Assembly: GCA_002343075.1 (NCBI GenBank)
Contig: DDRH01000044.1
Span: 28,208 to 92,207 of the forward strand
Reading direction: 5' to 3'
DNA: 64,000 nucleotides
Source: Phycisphaerales bacterium UBA2421
GTDB lineage: Bacteria; Planctomycetota; Phycisphaerae; Tepidisphaerales; Tepidisphaeraceae
Shown here: positions 55,169 to 64,000 of the stretch, piece by piece
How the letters are laid out: every line of letters starts with the position of its first letter
How positions within the stretch are numbered: the stretch's first letter is position 1
Notes under the pieces: model-generated
Seen by the model: the letters and a program-made list of their open reading frames with translations, nothing else
Databases searched by the model: none
What the model was told of the DNA's origin: nothing
Made by a program: the position numbers and the translations under genes

Positions 55169-56479
55169 CTACGCCTTCACAATGTGCCCGCGGTTGCCGG
55201 TGACGTTTACGAGCGCGTTTCGCGTGTCGACCACCAGCCTGGAGTGGTCGGCGACCATCTGCCAGTCGTAGCTGCTGTGGTTGGTGCTGATCAGTACGCA
55301 GTCGTACGACTCCAAAGCCTTTGCAGACAAGGAGATGCTTTCCATCTGCAGATTGTGGTGCCGCATTTTGTGGGTCCGGGGGACGAACGGGTCGTGATAA
55401 TCGACCTTCGCACCCAAATGCTCGAGCTTCTCAATGAGTTCAAAGCTCGGACTCTCGCGCACATCGTCCACGTCCGGCTTATAGGCCAGACCCAGGACGA
55501 GAATCTTGGAGCCTTTTACCGCCTTGCCGTGGTTATTGAGCGCGAGGAGTGTTTTCTGCACGACGAACTCGGGCATCTGCACGTTGATTTCGCCAGCCAG
55601 TTCGATGAAGCGTGTCGGCAAGTTCACTTCGCGCGCTTTCCATGTGAGGTAGAACGGATCGATCGGGATGCAGTGCCCGCCGAGACCGGGGCCGGGGTAG
55701 AACGCCTGGAAGCCGAATGGTTTGGTCTTGGCGGCTTCGACCACCTCCCAAACGTCAATCCCCATCGCATCGAGCACCATTTTCATCTCGTTCACGAGCG
55801 CGATGTTCACGGCGCGATAAATGTTCTCCAGCAGCTTCGCCGCCTCGGCCACCTCCGCGGTGCTGACGGGGATGACCTGCGCGATCGCTTTCTTGTAGAG
55901 TGCCGTGGCCAGTTCGCCGCTGACCGGATCGATCCCGCCGACGAGTTTGGGAATGCTCTGCGTGCTATGGCTCTTGTTGCCCGGGTCTTCTCGTTCCGGA
56001 GAATAGGCGAGGTAAAAATCCTCCCCGCACTTCAAGCCCCGAGCCTCAAACCGGGGCAACATGATCTCCCGCGTGGTCCGCGGATAGGTCGACGATTCGA
56101 GAACGATCAACTGCCCGTTGCGCAGCGTCCTGGCGATGTCGTCTGCGGAGTGTTCTATGAAGGACAAATCTGGCTCGCGGTGATGCCCGAGTGGCGTTGG
56201 CACGCAGCTGATAATCACATCCGCCTCACCCAGCCGCGACATGTCGTCGGTGGCGTCGAACTTGCCGCCCTTCTTCATGTCGCTAACTAGAGTCTTGCCA
56301 AGATGTTGCAGGTAATTTTCCCCACGGTGCAGGGCGTCGATTTTCTTCGGGTCCACGTCAAACCCAATCACCGGAAACCCCGCCCGCGCAAACGCCGCCA
56401 TCAATGGCAGCCCCACATAGCCCAGACCGATTATCCCAACCACTGCCGAGCCGTTCGATATCTTTTGTTGTAAGTTCAT
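55169..56479 (-). CDS. wbpA: Nucleotide-sugar 6-dehydrogenase (WbpA/UDP-N-acetyl-glucosamine type)
   Basis: This family oxidises the C6 of UDP-sugars to the uronic acid in two NAD steps. The 436-residue protein has the NAD-binding VVGIIGLGYVGLPLMAAFARAG near 13-34, DVIISCVPTPL and ESSTYPRTTREI, and the catalytic Cys in GLGGHCIPIDP near 256. KILVLGLAYKPDVDDVRESP lies in the C-terminal UDP-binding domain. It matches the UDP-GlcNAc/ManNAc dehydrogenase group better than UDP-glucose dehydrogenase, by my judgement. It probably supplies uronic sugars for surface glycans near the RTX proteins. Confidence 0.88.
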   Translation of the reverse strand: MNLQQKISNGSAVVGIIGLGYVGLPLMAAFARAGFPVIGFDVDPKKIDALHRGENYLQHLGKTLVSDMKKGGKFDATDDMSRLGEADVIISCVPTPLGHHREPDLSFIEHSADDIARTLRNGQLIVLESSTYPRTTREIMLPRFEARGLKCGEDFYLAYSPEREDPGNKSHSTQSIPKLVGGIDPVSGELATALYKKAIAQVIPVSTAEVAEAAKLLENIYRAVNIALVNEMKMVLDAMGIDVWEVVEAAKTKPFGFQAFYPGPGLGGHCIPIDPFYLTWKAREVNLPTRFIELAGEINVQMPEFVVQKTLLALNNHGKAVKGSKILVLGLAYKPDVDDVRESPSFELIEKLEHLGAKVDYHDPFVPRTHKMRHHNLQMESISLSAKALESYDCVLISTNHSSYDWQMVADHSRLVVDTRNALVNVTGNRGHIVKA

Positions 56480-56666
56480 GTGTGTCTTTGGCTTCTCTAA
56501 TCTATAGCAAAGCAGGAGAGATTACCGCGCCGGCGGGCGGGTGTCATATCGCGGCTTGACTGCGATGGAAAGCCGAAAACCCGTTACAGAAAGCTGCGTT
56601 TGACGAAATGCGGATCACGGCATAGTGTGAAATAGTTCTCATTCACCCTCGGCGACGTTGCAGCCT

Positions 56667-57305
56667 ATGAACAAGCCATCAACACCTCGTACTTTCATCA
56701 CCGAACCCCTCGAATCGCGCCAGATGCTCCACGCCAGCGGCGAACCTTTTGTGTCGCTGACCAGCAGGGGAACGTTGATCCTGATCAGCGTGGCGACCGA
56801 CAACACTTTTGTGGTCTTCCCCAACGGCAATAATGTGCAGGTGCTGCACGACGGGGTGACTCAAGACTTTCCGGCAGCCAGTGTCGCACGCATTTTCTTC
56901 GCCGGGCAGGCCGGGGCCGATTTTGTGCAGATCAACGTACCCATCCGCTCAGAACTGCACGGCGGCGATGGTAACGACACCCTGCTCGGTGGCAGCAGGC
57001 AGGATCTGATTTTTGGCGGCACCGGTGCCGACTTCCTCTCCGGCGGGAGCCAGAACGACACCATCGACGGCGGCGGGGGTAAGGATCGCATCTACGGCAA
57101 AGGGGGCGACGACAGCCTCATCGGCGGAAGTGGTAATGACCGAATCCACGGCGGGCTGGGCAACGATTTTATCAACGGCGGCAGAGACAACGACACCCTC
57201 ACCGGGGCCGACGGCAATGACAGCTTCTTCGGCGGAACCGGAGCCGACACCGTCGTCGACTTCAACAGCGCCTCTGATATTGTGGATGGCGTGGAGACGC
57301 TTTAG
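56667..57305 (+). CDS. LEPR-XLL surface protein with RTX repeats
   Basis: The ATG at 56667 is used; a TTG three codons upstream is possible. Residues 15-21 read LESRQML, a LEPR-XLL-type motif. A beta-rich part (about 25-95) is followed by seven or so RTX nonapeptides (GGDGNDTLLGGSRQDLIFGG, GGSGNDRIHGGLGNDFINGG). The 212-residue protein ends ASDIVDGVETL, a non-polar end like the other RTX proteins here. The promoter was not assigned. It converges on sulfite reductase. Confidence 0.82.
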   Translation: MNKPSTPRTFITEPLESRQMLHASGEPFVSLTSRGTLILISVATDNTFVVFPNGNNVQVLHDGVTQDFPAASVARIFFAGQAGADFVQINVPIRSELHGGDGNDTLLGGSRQDLIFGGTGADFLSGGSQNDTIDGGGGKDRIYGKGGDDSLIGGSGNDRIHGGLGNDFINGGRDNDTLTGADGNDSFFGGTGADTVVDFNSASDIVDGVETL

Positions 57306-57508
57306 CGGCCCGGTGCGAAACAAGACTGGCGCGAAGTTCGGCATCCGCGACCGGCGTATCGAGGGTGCGGCACTGGACGTTGCAATTAATCAGTTTCTGT
57401 CGCCGCTTCGCGGCTATGAGTTTTGCTGTCCGGATTCCCGCACCTTCTGGAACAATGCGACGGCACTCGTATTCGCAGCAACGACATCACCCGGTGGGGA
57501 TCGCAGGA

Positions 57509-59395
57509 TTAACTCGGCTCATACGGTGCCGGAGCGGTCTTGATCGTCACCTCTGCTGTCGCGGGATTCGCTTTGAGGTGTGCCAGAATCGCCGCACGGC
57601 CAAGCCTCCGCAGAAACGCGCCCAAATCACTGTCACCTTCGGTCCGGTCGCGCTTAAACAGGTCAAACAGCGCCGCCGTCACCGTGGCGACCTTGGCGCG
57701 CGGCACCTGTCGCAGGTAAAGCGCACCGTCGATGTTCATGGGTACGCCCTGATGCCGACCATCTTCGCTCCCGCCTACTTTCAGCATGTACATGTCCGGC
57801 CCCTGCCCGACCCAGCCGACGCTCTTGGTGGCCGGGCGGAAGCACTGGCGTTCGCAACCGGTGATGCCGATGCTCTCGGCGAGGTCGCCGTAGCCCATGT
57901 CTTCCAACTCATCGAGCAATTCGGGGATAAATCGCTCGCTCTCAGTATAGCTAAGCCGGCATGTCGGCAGGCCGACGCATGCGCCGCTTAGCAGGCGGAG
58001 CTTCGAGTACGGCCTGCCCCGTCGCTCGCCATAGCCAAACTTTCGCGCCGCGGCATCAATGTCATCGCGCGCCGCTGGATCGATGTTCACAAACAGCAGA
58101 TCTTGATTGGCGGTGATCATCGCTTCGACGTCGAACCGGTCCATGATCGCCCGCGCCATCGACTTTGACCGATCTTCCCCACGGTCGATCAGCCGGCCCG
58201 ACTCAATAAACAACCCGAGCGCGCCCTTTCCATTGGGCAGCGTTTCCCAGCCGTGATGCATTTTTCGAGCACCAACATCGAGCGTCACATCCGGCGCATC
58301 AAATGTCGCGCCCGCAGCTCGCACCTGTTCCTGATACCACTCGATTCCCTGTGCATTCACGACATACTTCAGCCTTGCCCAATGACGATTCTTTCGATCG
58401 CCCCATTCCTGATGCACCTTCACGACCGCATCCATCCCCCGCTGCAGTTCGCCGGGCGTAAAGATGCCCAGCGGCTTGCCGAGCGCGCAGAACGACGCCT
58501 TGCCGTTTTTCTCCCCCTGCCCCCCGCCGACGTAAATTTGCCAGGCGACGGTTCGGCCATCTTCGATGATCGGCGCGGCCCCCATGTCGTTGGTGCGCAT
58601 CTCGACGCAGTTATCCCGCTCAAGCTCGCCCGAGATCGGATTACGATGCACCGTCGAGAAGCCTATCTTGAATTTACGGTTGAGTAGATTGGGGGCGTAG
58701 GCAAATCGTTCGCCCGATGCTTCCTGCTCGGCGCGCGAAAGCGACGTGTCTATCTCAAAGACCTGAATGTGCGGGGCCGGGTCGAGCTGAAAATAGCGGG
58801 CCGTTTCGACGGCGATTTCATACGCGTTGCAGACATCGCTAAACTTGCTCAGCGGGCACGCCATGACGTTTCGCGTGTTATCACCACAGCCATTGAGCGT
58901 ATAAAAGCCGGTGCTGGCGATGGTGCGCACAACATCGACGAGCTGCGACTTCCTGATCCAATGAAACTGGATGTTCTGGCGTGTGGTCAGCCGAATGGAT
59001 GGCCAGCCGTCATCATCCGCGGTGACGCGCGTGGCGAGATCGTCGATGATCTGCCATTGCCGCCGATTGAACGCACCGCCGCCGGGCACGGTGATGCGGA
59101 TCATGTACATCCAGTCCTTCTCTTTACCTGTCTTGGCGCGATTGTATTCGAGGTAGATGCCGTGGCTCTTGGCGAGTTGCTCGGTGTCGTTTTTCACATC
59201 GCCAGAGGAATGATCGCGAAAATCATCATACAGACGACCGCGTAAACCTTGCGTGAGCTTAATCTTCTCATTTTCGTTGACCTGATCGAGCGGGGTCCGC
59301 AGCAGCGGCTGCGGCACACCACGATTGGGCTTCGCCGCGCCATCGACGGAGCCGCTCGGCGGCGGGGGAGGGTCTGTCGGGGAGTTGGAGGACAT
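57509..59395 (-). CDS. sir: Assimilatory sulfite/nitrite reductase (siroheme, ferredoxin type)
   Basis: The 628-residue protein has two sulfite-reductase repeats. The siroheme/4Fe-4S ligands appear as C-x5-C in SGACVGLPTCRLSYTE (about 460-475) and C-x3-C in GITGCERQCFRPATKS (about 502-517). Other landmarks are PSIRLTTRQNIQFHWI and GGQGEKNGKASFCALGKPLG. It reduces sulfite to sulfide. The neighbouring cysH supports sulfur assimilation rather than nitrite. A Pro-rich N-terminal tail (1-35) is longer than usual. cysH lies 117 bases upstream on the same strand. Confidence 0.93.
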   Translation of the reverse strand: MSSNSPTDPPPPPSGSVDGAAKPNRGVPQPLLRTPLDQVNENEKIKLTQGLRGRLYDDFRDHSSGDVKNDTEQLAKSHGIYLEYNRAKTGKEKDWMYMIRITVPGGGAFNRRQWQIIDDLATRVTADDDGWPSIRLTTRQNIQFHWIRKSQLVDVVRTIASTGFYTLNGCGDNTRNVMACPLSKFSDVCNAYEIAVETARYFQLDPAPHIQVFEIDTSLSRAEQEASGERFAYAPNLLNRKFKIGFSTVHRNPISGELERDNCVEMRTNDMGAAPIIEDGRTVAWQIYVGGGQGEKNGKASFCALGKPLGIFTPGELQRGMDAVVKVHQEWGDRKNRHWARLKYVVNAQGIEWYQEQVRAAGATFDAPDVTLDVGARKMHHGWETLPNGKGALGLFIESGRLIDRGEDRSKSMARAIMDRFDVEAMITANQDLLFVNIDPAARDDIDAAARKFGYGERRGRPYSKLRLLSGACVGLPTCRLSYTESERFIPELLDELEDMGYGDLAESIGITGCERQCFRPATKSVGWVGQGPDMYMLKVGGSEDGRHQGVPMNIDGALYLRQVPRAKVATVTAALFDLFKRDRTEGDSDLGAFLRRLGRAAILAHLKANPATAEVTIKTAPAPYEPS

Positions 59396-59512
59396 CGTAT
59401 CGTCTTGCGTTGTTCGCGTGCCGCCACGGCTTGGCGATGGTAGACCGCGTCGGTCGCCGCGCGGCCTCCAGCGGCCGCAATCCTGGGAAACTCCGGGCGC
59501 GTACTTAAACCA

Positions 59513-60226
59513 CTAAATGTGCAGCCCGCACTCCGTTTTTGTAAAGCCGGCCCATCTGCCCGAGCGATCGTCACTGCTCAGCGTCCGCTTGGTGCAAGTC
59601 TTGCAACCAAGACTTTTGTAGCCATCCGCCAGCAGAGGGTTGTACGGAAGCACATGCTTGTGAACGTATAGCCAAACGTCATCGCTTGTCCAACCGGCCA
59701 GCGGGCTCATTTTGGCGAGATTGTGCTTTGCACTCCACGCAAGCACCGGCGTTGCGCCGCGCGCTGCGGTCTGGTCGCGGCGGATGGCGGTCATCCAACC
59801 TCGATAGCCCTTCAGCGCCTCAGCCAGCGGCTCGACCTTGCGCATCTGGCAGCACCGGTCCGGCTCACGCTCCCACAGCCTCTCACCAAACGCCGCCGCC
59901 TGTTCCGCCAACGTCTGGCGGGGGCGAATGCGCTGCACGGAGATGCCATAAAAACGCTCAACCTCCTCGACTGTGCGATAGGTTTCATCAAAAAGCGCGC
60001 CGGTATCGATGAGCAGCACCGGAGTGTGTGGGGCGTGTTTGAGGGTGAGGTCGAGCAGCACCATCCCCGCCGCCCCGCCGAAGGAGACGGTGAGTGCGAG
60101 TCGGTCGCCAAAGAGTGCTCCCGCGCGGCGCACGACCTCTTCTGCCGGCAAATCTTCCCAATTCAGCGCGTGGGCAGCGACCCACCTCGAATCTGTCGTA
60201 ACTTCTTTTTCTGCAGCTACTTGCAT
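59513..60226 (-). CDS. cysH: Phosphoadenosine/adenosine phosphosulfate reductase
   Basis: The start at 60226 has AAGGTG seven bases upstream; longer frames exist. The 237-residue protein has the PP-loop-like LALTVSFGGAAGMVLLDL near 40, and the Cys pair in DRCCQMRKVEPL and CxxC in GCKTCTKRTL, a 4Fe-4S pattern of APS reductases. The conserved C-terminal FTKTECGLHI holds the catalytic Cys. It makes sulfite from activated sulfate, which the downstream siroheme reductase uses. The Fe-S Cys set points to APS rather than PAPS as substrate. Confidence 0.93.
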   Translation of the reverse strand: MQVAAEKEVTTDSRWVAAHALNWEDLPAEEVVRRAGALFGDRLALTVSFGGAAGMVLLDLTLKHAPHTPVLLIDTGALFDETYRTVEEVERFYGISVQRIRPRQTLAEQAAAFGERLWEREPDRCCQMRKVEPLAEALKGYRGWMTAIRRDQTAARGATPVLAWSAKHNLAKMSPLAGWTSDDVWLYVHKHVLPYNPLLADGYKSLGCKTCTKRTLSSDDRSGRWAGFTKTECGLHI

Positions 60227-60252
60227 ACCGATACACCTTTCGGCCCACAAGT

Positions 60253-60280
60253 ATCTTAGAGGCACCCAGCCGAATGTCAA
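60253..60280 (-). promoter_or_regulatory. Candidate promoter of cysH
   Basis: On the minus strand TTGACA (60275-60280) is followed, after a 16-base gap, by TAAGAT (60253-60258), a four-of-six -10. It lies about 30 bases before the cysH start at 60226. The surrounding 60-base AT-rich stretch (to about 60315) is a natural promoter zone shared with the divergent gene. Sequence resemblance only. Confidence 0.35.
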
Positions 60281-60354
60281 ATTGTCATATGTCATTATAG
60301 TATAATTCAATCGAAATGCCGTGTTAGACGGTTGCGTGTTAGAGTTGTTGCATC

Positions 60355-61212
60355 GTGACAAAGATCCCTCCCCCGCCGAGGCCTATCCGCGCGACGCACC
60401 CGATGCCGGGGTTTTTCAAGGCCCTCGGCAGGCTCCTCCTGATCTGCCTCACCGCAGCGACGGGAATTCTCTGGCTCGGGCTGATACACGAAGGATTTCT
60501 GCGCACCGTCGGCACCCTTGTGCAGGCCCGGCTGATTTCCATTCATGAAGTGCAGGATTCCGACGGCGGATACTCGCATTACGCGAAGTACCGCTATGCA
60601 CTCCGCGGCATTGAACAGAACGCGCAATCGTCGATTTCATACACAGCCTGGCACCGGCTGAGGGAGGAGCTTTTCAAACTCGGTGGAAAGCACGGAGACA
60701 CATCGTTTTTTGCGCCAATTCCCAGCCCGGAGTCCGGCGCTGGCGACGCAGATGCGTTCGGTCAAGCGCCTGAGAGCCCGCCGACGATTGACGTCCGCGC
60801 CTACACAATTGGCCCGGTGCGATACAGCCGGGTCGTGGAACACGAATGGGCGATGCTGTACCTGCTCATTCCCGCAATTTTCGCGCCCCTGTTGGCCTGC
60901 CTGACCGCGGTGACTTATCTGGCGACTGTCGTGCGGCCGAGGCGGCAACGATGGCTATATACTCACGGCACCGCAGTCACCGGCATGATCACAAACACCC
61001 GGCGGATGCGGGTGAAGCACAGTGAACTGCTCTATGCTGATTTCAATTTCGCCCCGAACAGTCAGCGGTCGCTGTTACAGGGCACGACGATGCTCGCCGG
61101 CGAGAAGGAACTTGCATCCGCGGTGGTCGGCAAGGCTGTGATCGTGCTCTACGACCCGGCAAAGCCACGGCATTGCACGGTCTACGAGTACGGCGGATAT
61201 GCCTGGGCGTAG
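60355..61212 (+). CDS. DUF3592-like two-helix membrane protein
   Basis: The frame opens with a GTG at 60355; an ATG at 60403 (MPGFFKALGRLLLICLTAATG) is also plausible. The 285-residue protein has a first helix (about 24-44), an extracytoplasmic domain of about 130 residues, and a second helix (LLIPAIFAPLLACLTAVTYLA near 193). A soluble end (GTAVTGMITNTRRMRVKHSELLYADFNF) repeats a beta-barrel theme of DUF3592 proteins, which are of unknown function. It is divergent from cysH by about 130 bases; their starts share a promoter zone. Confidence 0.6.
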   Translation: MTKIPPPPRPIRATHPMPGFFKALGRLLLICLTAATGILWLGLIHEGFLRTVGTLVQARLISIHEVQDSDGGYSHYAKYRYALRGIEQNAQSSISYTAWHRLREELFKLGGKHGDTSFFAPIPSPESGAGDADAFGQAPESPPTIDVRAYTIGPVRYSRVVEHEWAMLYLLIPAIFAPLLACLTAVTYLATVVRPRRQRWLYTHGTAVTGMITNTRRMRVKHSELLYADFNFAPNSQRSLLQGTTMLAGEKELASAVVGKAVIVLYDPAKPRHCTVYEYGGYAWA

Positions 61213-61229
61213 CAGGCAGATATCCCAAG

Positions 61230-63185
61230 TCACGCCGCCCGGCGGATCGGTGTCTCAGCGATGACCGCGACATCGAAATCTGACGCCGGAATCGGGCGGG
61301 AAAACAGATATCCCTGGGCCGTTTTGCACGCCAACGACTGCAGTAGCGCAACCTGCTCGAGCGATTCAACTCCCTCGGCAACCAGGGTCATCTCAAGGTC
61401 GCCGGCAAGGGTGATCGCCGAGTGCACCACCGCTGCAGTGCGCCGGGAGAACGTGTGTTCGTCTAGGAACGATCGATCGAGCTTGATCCCATCAAGTTCG
61501 AACCGACGAAGCGACCCGAGCGAGGACAGGCCGGTGCCGAAGTCGTCGAGGAACACCCGCATTCCGAGCTGTCGAATCTCGCCGATCGCCCTGCGCGCGA
61601 TTTCCGGGTCGGTGGTCAGCGCGGTTTCAGTGATTTCGCAGACGAGTCGCTTCGGATCGACTCCGACGCGAGCGATGATCTCCTCAAGCGGCTTGATAAA
61701 TTCTTTCTCTGCCAACTGGCGGCGCGACACATTCACGCTGAGGTACTGCAACTGCGGGAACGCCTTCAACTGTCGTGCCGCTTGCTCGAAGATCCAGATG
61801 CCGATGGGCACGATCAGCCCGGTTTCTTCGGCCAGCGGGATGAAGTCGACGGGCGCAATCATCCCATGTTGCTGATGTTGCCAGCGGAGCAGCGCCTCGG
61901 CACCGATCGGCTGGCGGGTGTCGAGCGACACGATCGGCTGATACCAGGCCGCCAGCTCGCCGCGATCGATGGCATGGCGGAGGTCGTTTTCCAGAACAAG
62001 CCGGCGCATCGCGCGCTCGTGCATCGTGTGATCAAAAACCACCGCCCGGCCTCGGCCATTGGCCTTTGCCGAATACATAGCTGTGTCGGCATCGCGCAAT
62101 ACATCTTCAGCATTGCGGTAGCCGAAGCGGCTGAAGGTGATGCCGATGCTCGAGGTGCTGTTGACCACGCGCCCGGCGAGGTCATAGGGGCGCGCGAGAA
62201 TATGGAGTACACGGTCGGCCGTGGCAAGCACTGCCGCCTCGTCGTTGAAGCCTTCCATCAAGATACAAAACTCGTCACCCCCGAGCCGGGCCGCCAGGGC
62301 GAGCGGACTTGTGCCGCGCGCCACCACGTCAGAGGGTGAAAGGGCCAGGGTCAACCTCTCGCTGATGCTGCGCAGCAATTGGTCGCCGCATTCATGCCCG
62401 AGGCTGTCATTGATGACCTTAAAGCGATCAAAATCGATGAACATCACCGCGTACTGGTGAGACGGCTCTTTCTGCTGCTTGGAAATGGCGGCCAGTAGCC
62501 GATCATAGAACTGCACGCGGTTGGGCAATCCGGTGAGCTTGTCGCACATCGCGAGTTTTCGCAGTTCGCCAGTCCGCTCCGCGACGACGACTTCCAGTTC
62601 GTCCATTCGCAGCTTGTCCTTGGCTCTTTCGATCTCCAGCTCACTGGTTCTGACCGTCACGAGCTTCTCTAGCTCATCCGTGCGCAGCTGCGCCTGCTTC
62701 AGCAGTGCCCACCGTTCGCGCAGCGAGCGCGCCATTGACTGCACTTCAACTGGATCGAAGGGCTTCTTCAAAATCAACAGTTTGTCGAGTGCCTTCACCT
62801 GCTCGGCGATGTGCTCCCATGAGTGATCCGAAAACGCTGTGCAGATGACGATGGTGGCGTCGACATCCACCTTGCGAATCTCCTGAATCGTCTTCAGACC
62901 ATCCCATCCCGGAGGCATGCGCATGTCAACGAAGGCAGCAAAGAAGGGCTCTTTACGCTCCTTCGCCTTCTTGAGCATCATGAAGCCCTCTTCGCCTTGG
63001 TGCGCATGCGCAAGCTCAAAAGTCTGTTCCGAAGCCACTGCGGTCGTTTCGCCGAGCATCTGCGCTTCGAGTGCGTCCAGCGAGGTGGCGGAAGTGCCGG
63101 GCCGAGTAAGAATCTTGCGGAAATCCGAGTGGATATCCACATTGTCGTCAATGACGAGGATTCGGTTGTTTTCGTACTCGTTCAC
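61230..63185 (-). CDS. Response regulator with REC, GGDEF and EAL domains
   Basis: The start is a GTG at 63185, with AAGGAGG upstream. The 651-residue protein has a REC domain (acidic pocket D13/D14, phospho-acceptor D87 in FVDMRMPP, Lys in LKKPF near 141) and a coiled-coil linker (about 155-210). GGDEF is at 302-306, and the EAL motif in AEALLRW (430) is followed by [12 protein letters not shown]. The GGDEF and EAL motifs are complete, so synthesis or breakdown of c-di-GMP is possible; no I-site RxxD is seen five residues before GGDEF. It overlaps the upstream kinase by four bases. Confidence 0.95.
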   Translation of the reverse strand: MNEYENNRILVIDDNVDIHSDFRKILTRPGTSATSLDALEAQMLGETTAVASEQTFELAHAHQGEEGFMMLKKAKERKEPFFAAFVDMRMPPGWDGLKTIQEIRKVDVDATIVICTAFSDHSWEHIAEQVKALDKLLILKKPFDPVEVQSMARSLRERWALLKQAQLRTDELEKLVTVRTSELEIERAKDKLRMDELEVVVAERTGELRKLAMCDKLTGLPNRVQFYDRLLAAISKQQKEPSHQYAVMFIDFDRFKVINDSLGHECGDQLLRSISERLTLALSPSDVVARGTSPLALAARLGGDEFCILMEGFNDEAAVLATADRVLHILARPYDLAGRVVNSTSSIGITFSRFGYRNAEDVLRDADTAMYSAKANGRGRAVVFDHTMHERAMRRLVLENDLRHAIDRGELAAWYQPIVSLDTRQPIGAEALLRWQHQQHGMIAPVDFIPLAEETGLIVPIGIWIFEQAARQLKAFPQLQYLSVNVSRRQLAEKEFIKPLEEIIARVGVDPKRLVCEITETALTTDPEIARRAIGEIRQLGMRVFLDDFGTGLSSLGSLRRFELDGIKLDRSFLDEHTFSRRTAAVVHSAITLAGDLEMTLVAEGVESLEQVALLQSLACKTAQGYLFSRPIPASDFDVAVIAETPIRRAA

Positions 63186-64000
63186 GCTGCCTCCTTGCGA
63201 GCCGCACCCTGGGTCTGCTGGACGGGAATCGTGAGTGTAAAGGTCGCGCCGGTGCCCGGTCCGTCGCTCCGAGCGGTGAGTGAACCGCGCATTTCGCCCG
63301 CCGCATTGGCCCCGCTGTGAAGGCCGAAGCCGTGGCCCCCCTCAAACGTGGTGTATCCGTGCCGAAAGAGCTTGGCCAACGCGTCTGGCGCGATGCCGAC
63401 GCCATTGTCTTGGACTTCAAATTCAATGGCATCGCCGCGATTAACGCGTCGAACCCGCAGCGTTACATGCCGCTCAGCGACGTCAGGATGGCAGGTTGCC
63501 TTCTTTGCGTTGCTGATCAGGTTGACCAGGATCTGCAGGATCTTGTGCTTATCCATCGGCACCGCGGATAGTCCGGGTTCATACTCTCGATGCAGGTGAA
63601 CCTGATGACGCTCCATGGAAACGAGGTTCATTTTCAGCGCATCTTCCACAACCGCAGTCGGTTCGGTCGGCAGATACATCGTGGAAGCCGACGCCGAGCT
63701 TTGCTGCATACGAACAACTTCCTTGATGTGTTCAATTCCGACGACCAGTTGGTCGACTTCCTTCTGAATCGCAGATTGATCCTCGTTGAGCTTTGCGTGC
63801 AATTGACTGAGAAACTCGGGTAGGCACCTGCCTCGCGAATCGCTGGTGACAAATTCGCCCAATCGTGCCTTCTCCTGCTCGATCAAGCCCGCCAGCTTGC
63901 CCAGGCTGGGCAAGCGCGAGGCTCGCACGCAGTCATTGATCATGCGCGCCGAGACGTTCACACTGTTGAGCACGTTGCCAACATTGTGCAGTACATCCGT
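63182..64000 (-). CDS. Histidine kinase (partial, N-terminus beyond right edge)
   Basis: The frame has no start inside the window and runs through base 64000. The visible 272 residues begin [16 protein letters not shown], an H-box with the phospho-accepting His at about visible residue 5. A dimerisation helix follows, then the catalytic domain: N-box [13 protein letters not shown]1 [11 protein letters not shown] and G2 [16 protein letters not shown], ending [12 protein letters not shown]. The gene overlaps the REC-GGDEF-EAL start by four bases (GTGA), so the two are translated together. The kinase very probably phosphorylates that regulator. The sensor domain is outside the window. Confidence 0.93.
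   Translation of the reverse strand, partial: TDVLHNVGNVLNSVNVSARMINDCVRASRLPSLGKLAGLIEQEKARLGEFVTSDSRGRCLPEFLSQLHAKLNEDQSAIQKEVDQLVVGIEHIKEVVRMQQSSASASTMYLPTEPTAVVEDALKMNLVSMERHQVHLHREYEPGLSAVPMDKHKILQILVNLISNAKKATCHPDVAERHVTLRVRRVNRGDAIEFEVQDNGVGIAPDALAKLFRHGYTTFEGGHGFGLHSGANAAGEMRGSLTARSDGPGTGATFTLTIPVQQTQGAARKEAA

Overview
The window looks like a chromosomal piece of a GC-rich planctomycete, probably of the Phycisphaerae/Tepidisphaerales side (inference). Six proteins carry a short N-terminal motif of the form L-E/D-x-R-x-L/M-L, the LEPR-XLL motif typical of planctomycete surface proteins. Several others end in PEP-CTERM or VPLPA-CTERM-like sorting tails. One has a C-terminal dockerin pair, and four are RTX-type Ca-binding repeat proteins. 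There are no rRNA or tRNA genes, phages, transposases or CRISPR arrays that I can recognise. Most genes are monocistronic or in pairs and alternate strand often.

Layout. 1-10 kb: a left-edge fragment of a secreted agmatine-deiminase-like protein, a dienelactone hydrolase, a lipoprotein beta-propeller, a Gfo/Idh/MocA oxidoreductase coupled to a small VPLPA-CTERM-like protein, and two divergent GT-C membrane glycosyltransferase-like proteins. 10-16.4 kb: clpX with an unusual Gly-rich N-terminal extension, small hypotheticals, and the cell-shape operon mreB-mreC-mreD. 16.7-24 kb: a secreted PQQ-type sugar dehydrogenase, kynureninase, a DNA-alkylation-repair HEAT protein flanked on both sides by decayed DUF433/DUF5615 toxin-antitoxin modules, an ATP-grasp/esterase pair separated by a large inverted repeat, and a TlpA-like thioredoxin. 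24-31.6 kb: a NatAB-type ABC exporter, a large LEPR-XLL/dockerin protein, an exported hypothetical and a PilZ-like protein. 31.6-37.4 kb: nrfHA (respiratory nitrite ammonification, all CxxCH haems), a divergent outer-membrane beta-barrel, a PilZ-like protein, a DUF4136 lipoprotein and a VPLPA-CTERM protein. 37.6-44 kb: an orphan solute-binding protein, an RTX protein, two parS-like palindromes, a PEP-CTERM protein, a truncated autotransporter-like protein and a Ycf46-like AAA ATPase. 44-50 kb: three type IV pilus/type II secretion ATPases (two GspE/PilB, one PilT) with a methyltransferase between them. 50.5-57.3 kb: three RTX LEPR-XLL proteins around a nucleotide-sugar dehydrogenase. 57.5-60.2 kb: assimilatory sulfite reductase and cysH. 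60.3-64 kb: a DUF3592-like membrane protein and a histidine kinase coupled to a REC-GGDEF-EAL protein that runs off the right edge.

How the parts may work together (inference): the window is rich in envelope and surface biology. It holds shape determination (MreBCD), glycan assembly (GT-C proteins, nucleotide-sugar dehydrogenase), pilus/secretion motors, adhesive or Ca-binding surface proteins, and c-di-GMP signalling (GGDEF-EAL plus two PilZ-like proteins). The most interesting open question is how the LEPR-XLL proteins are exported. They lack ordinary Sec signal peptides, and one of them directly follows the GspE/PilT motor cluster.
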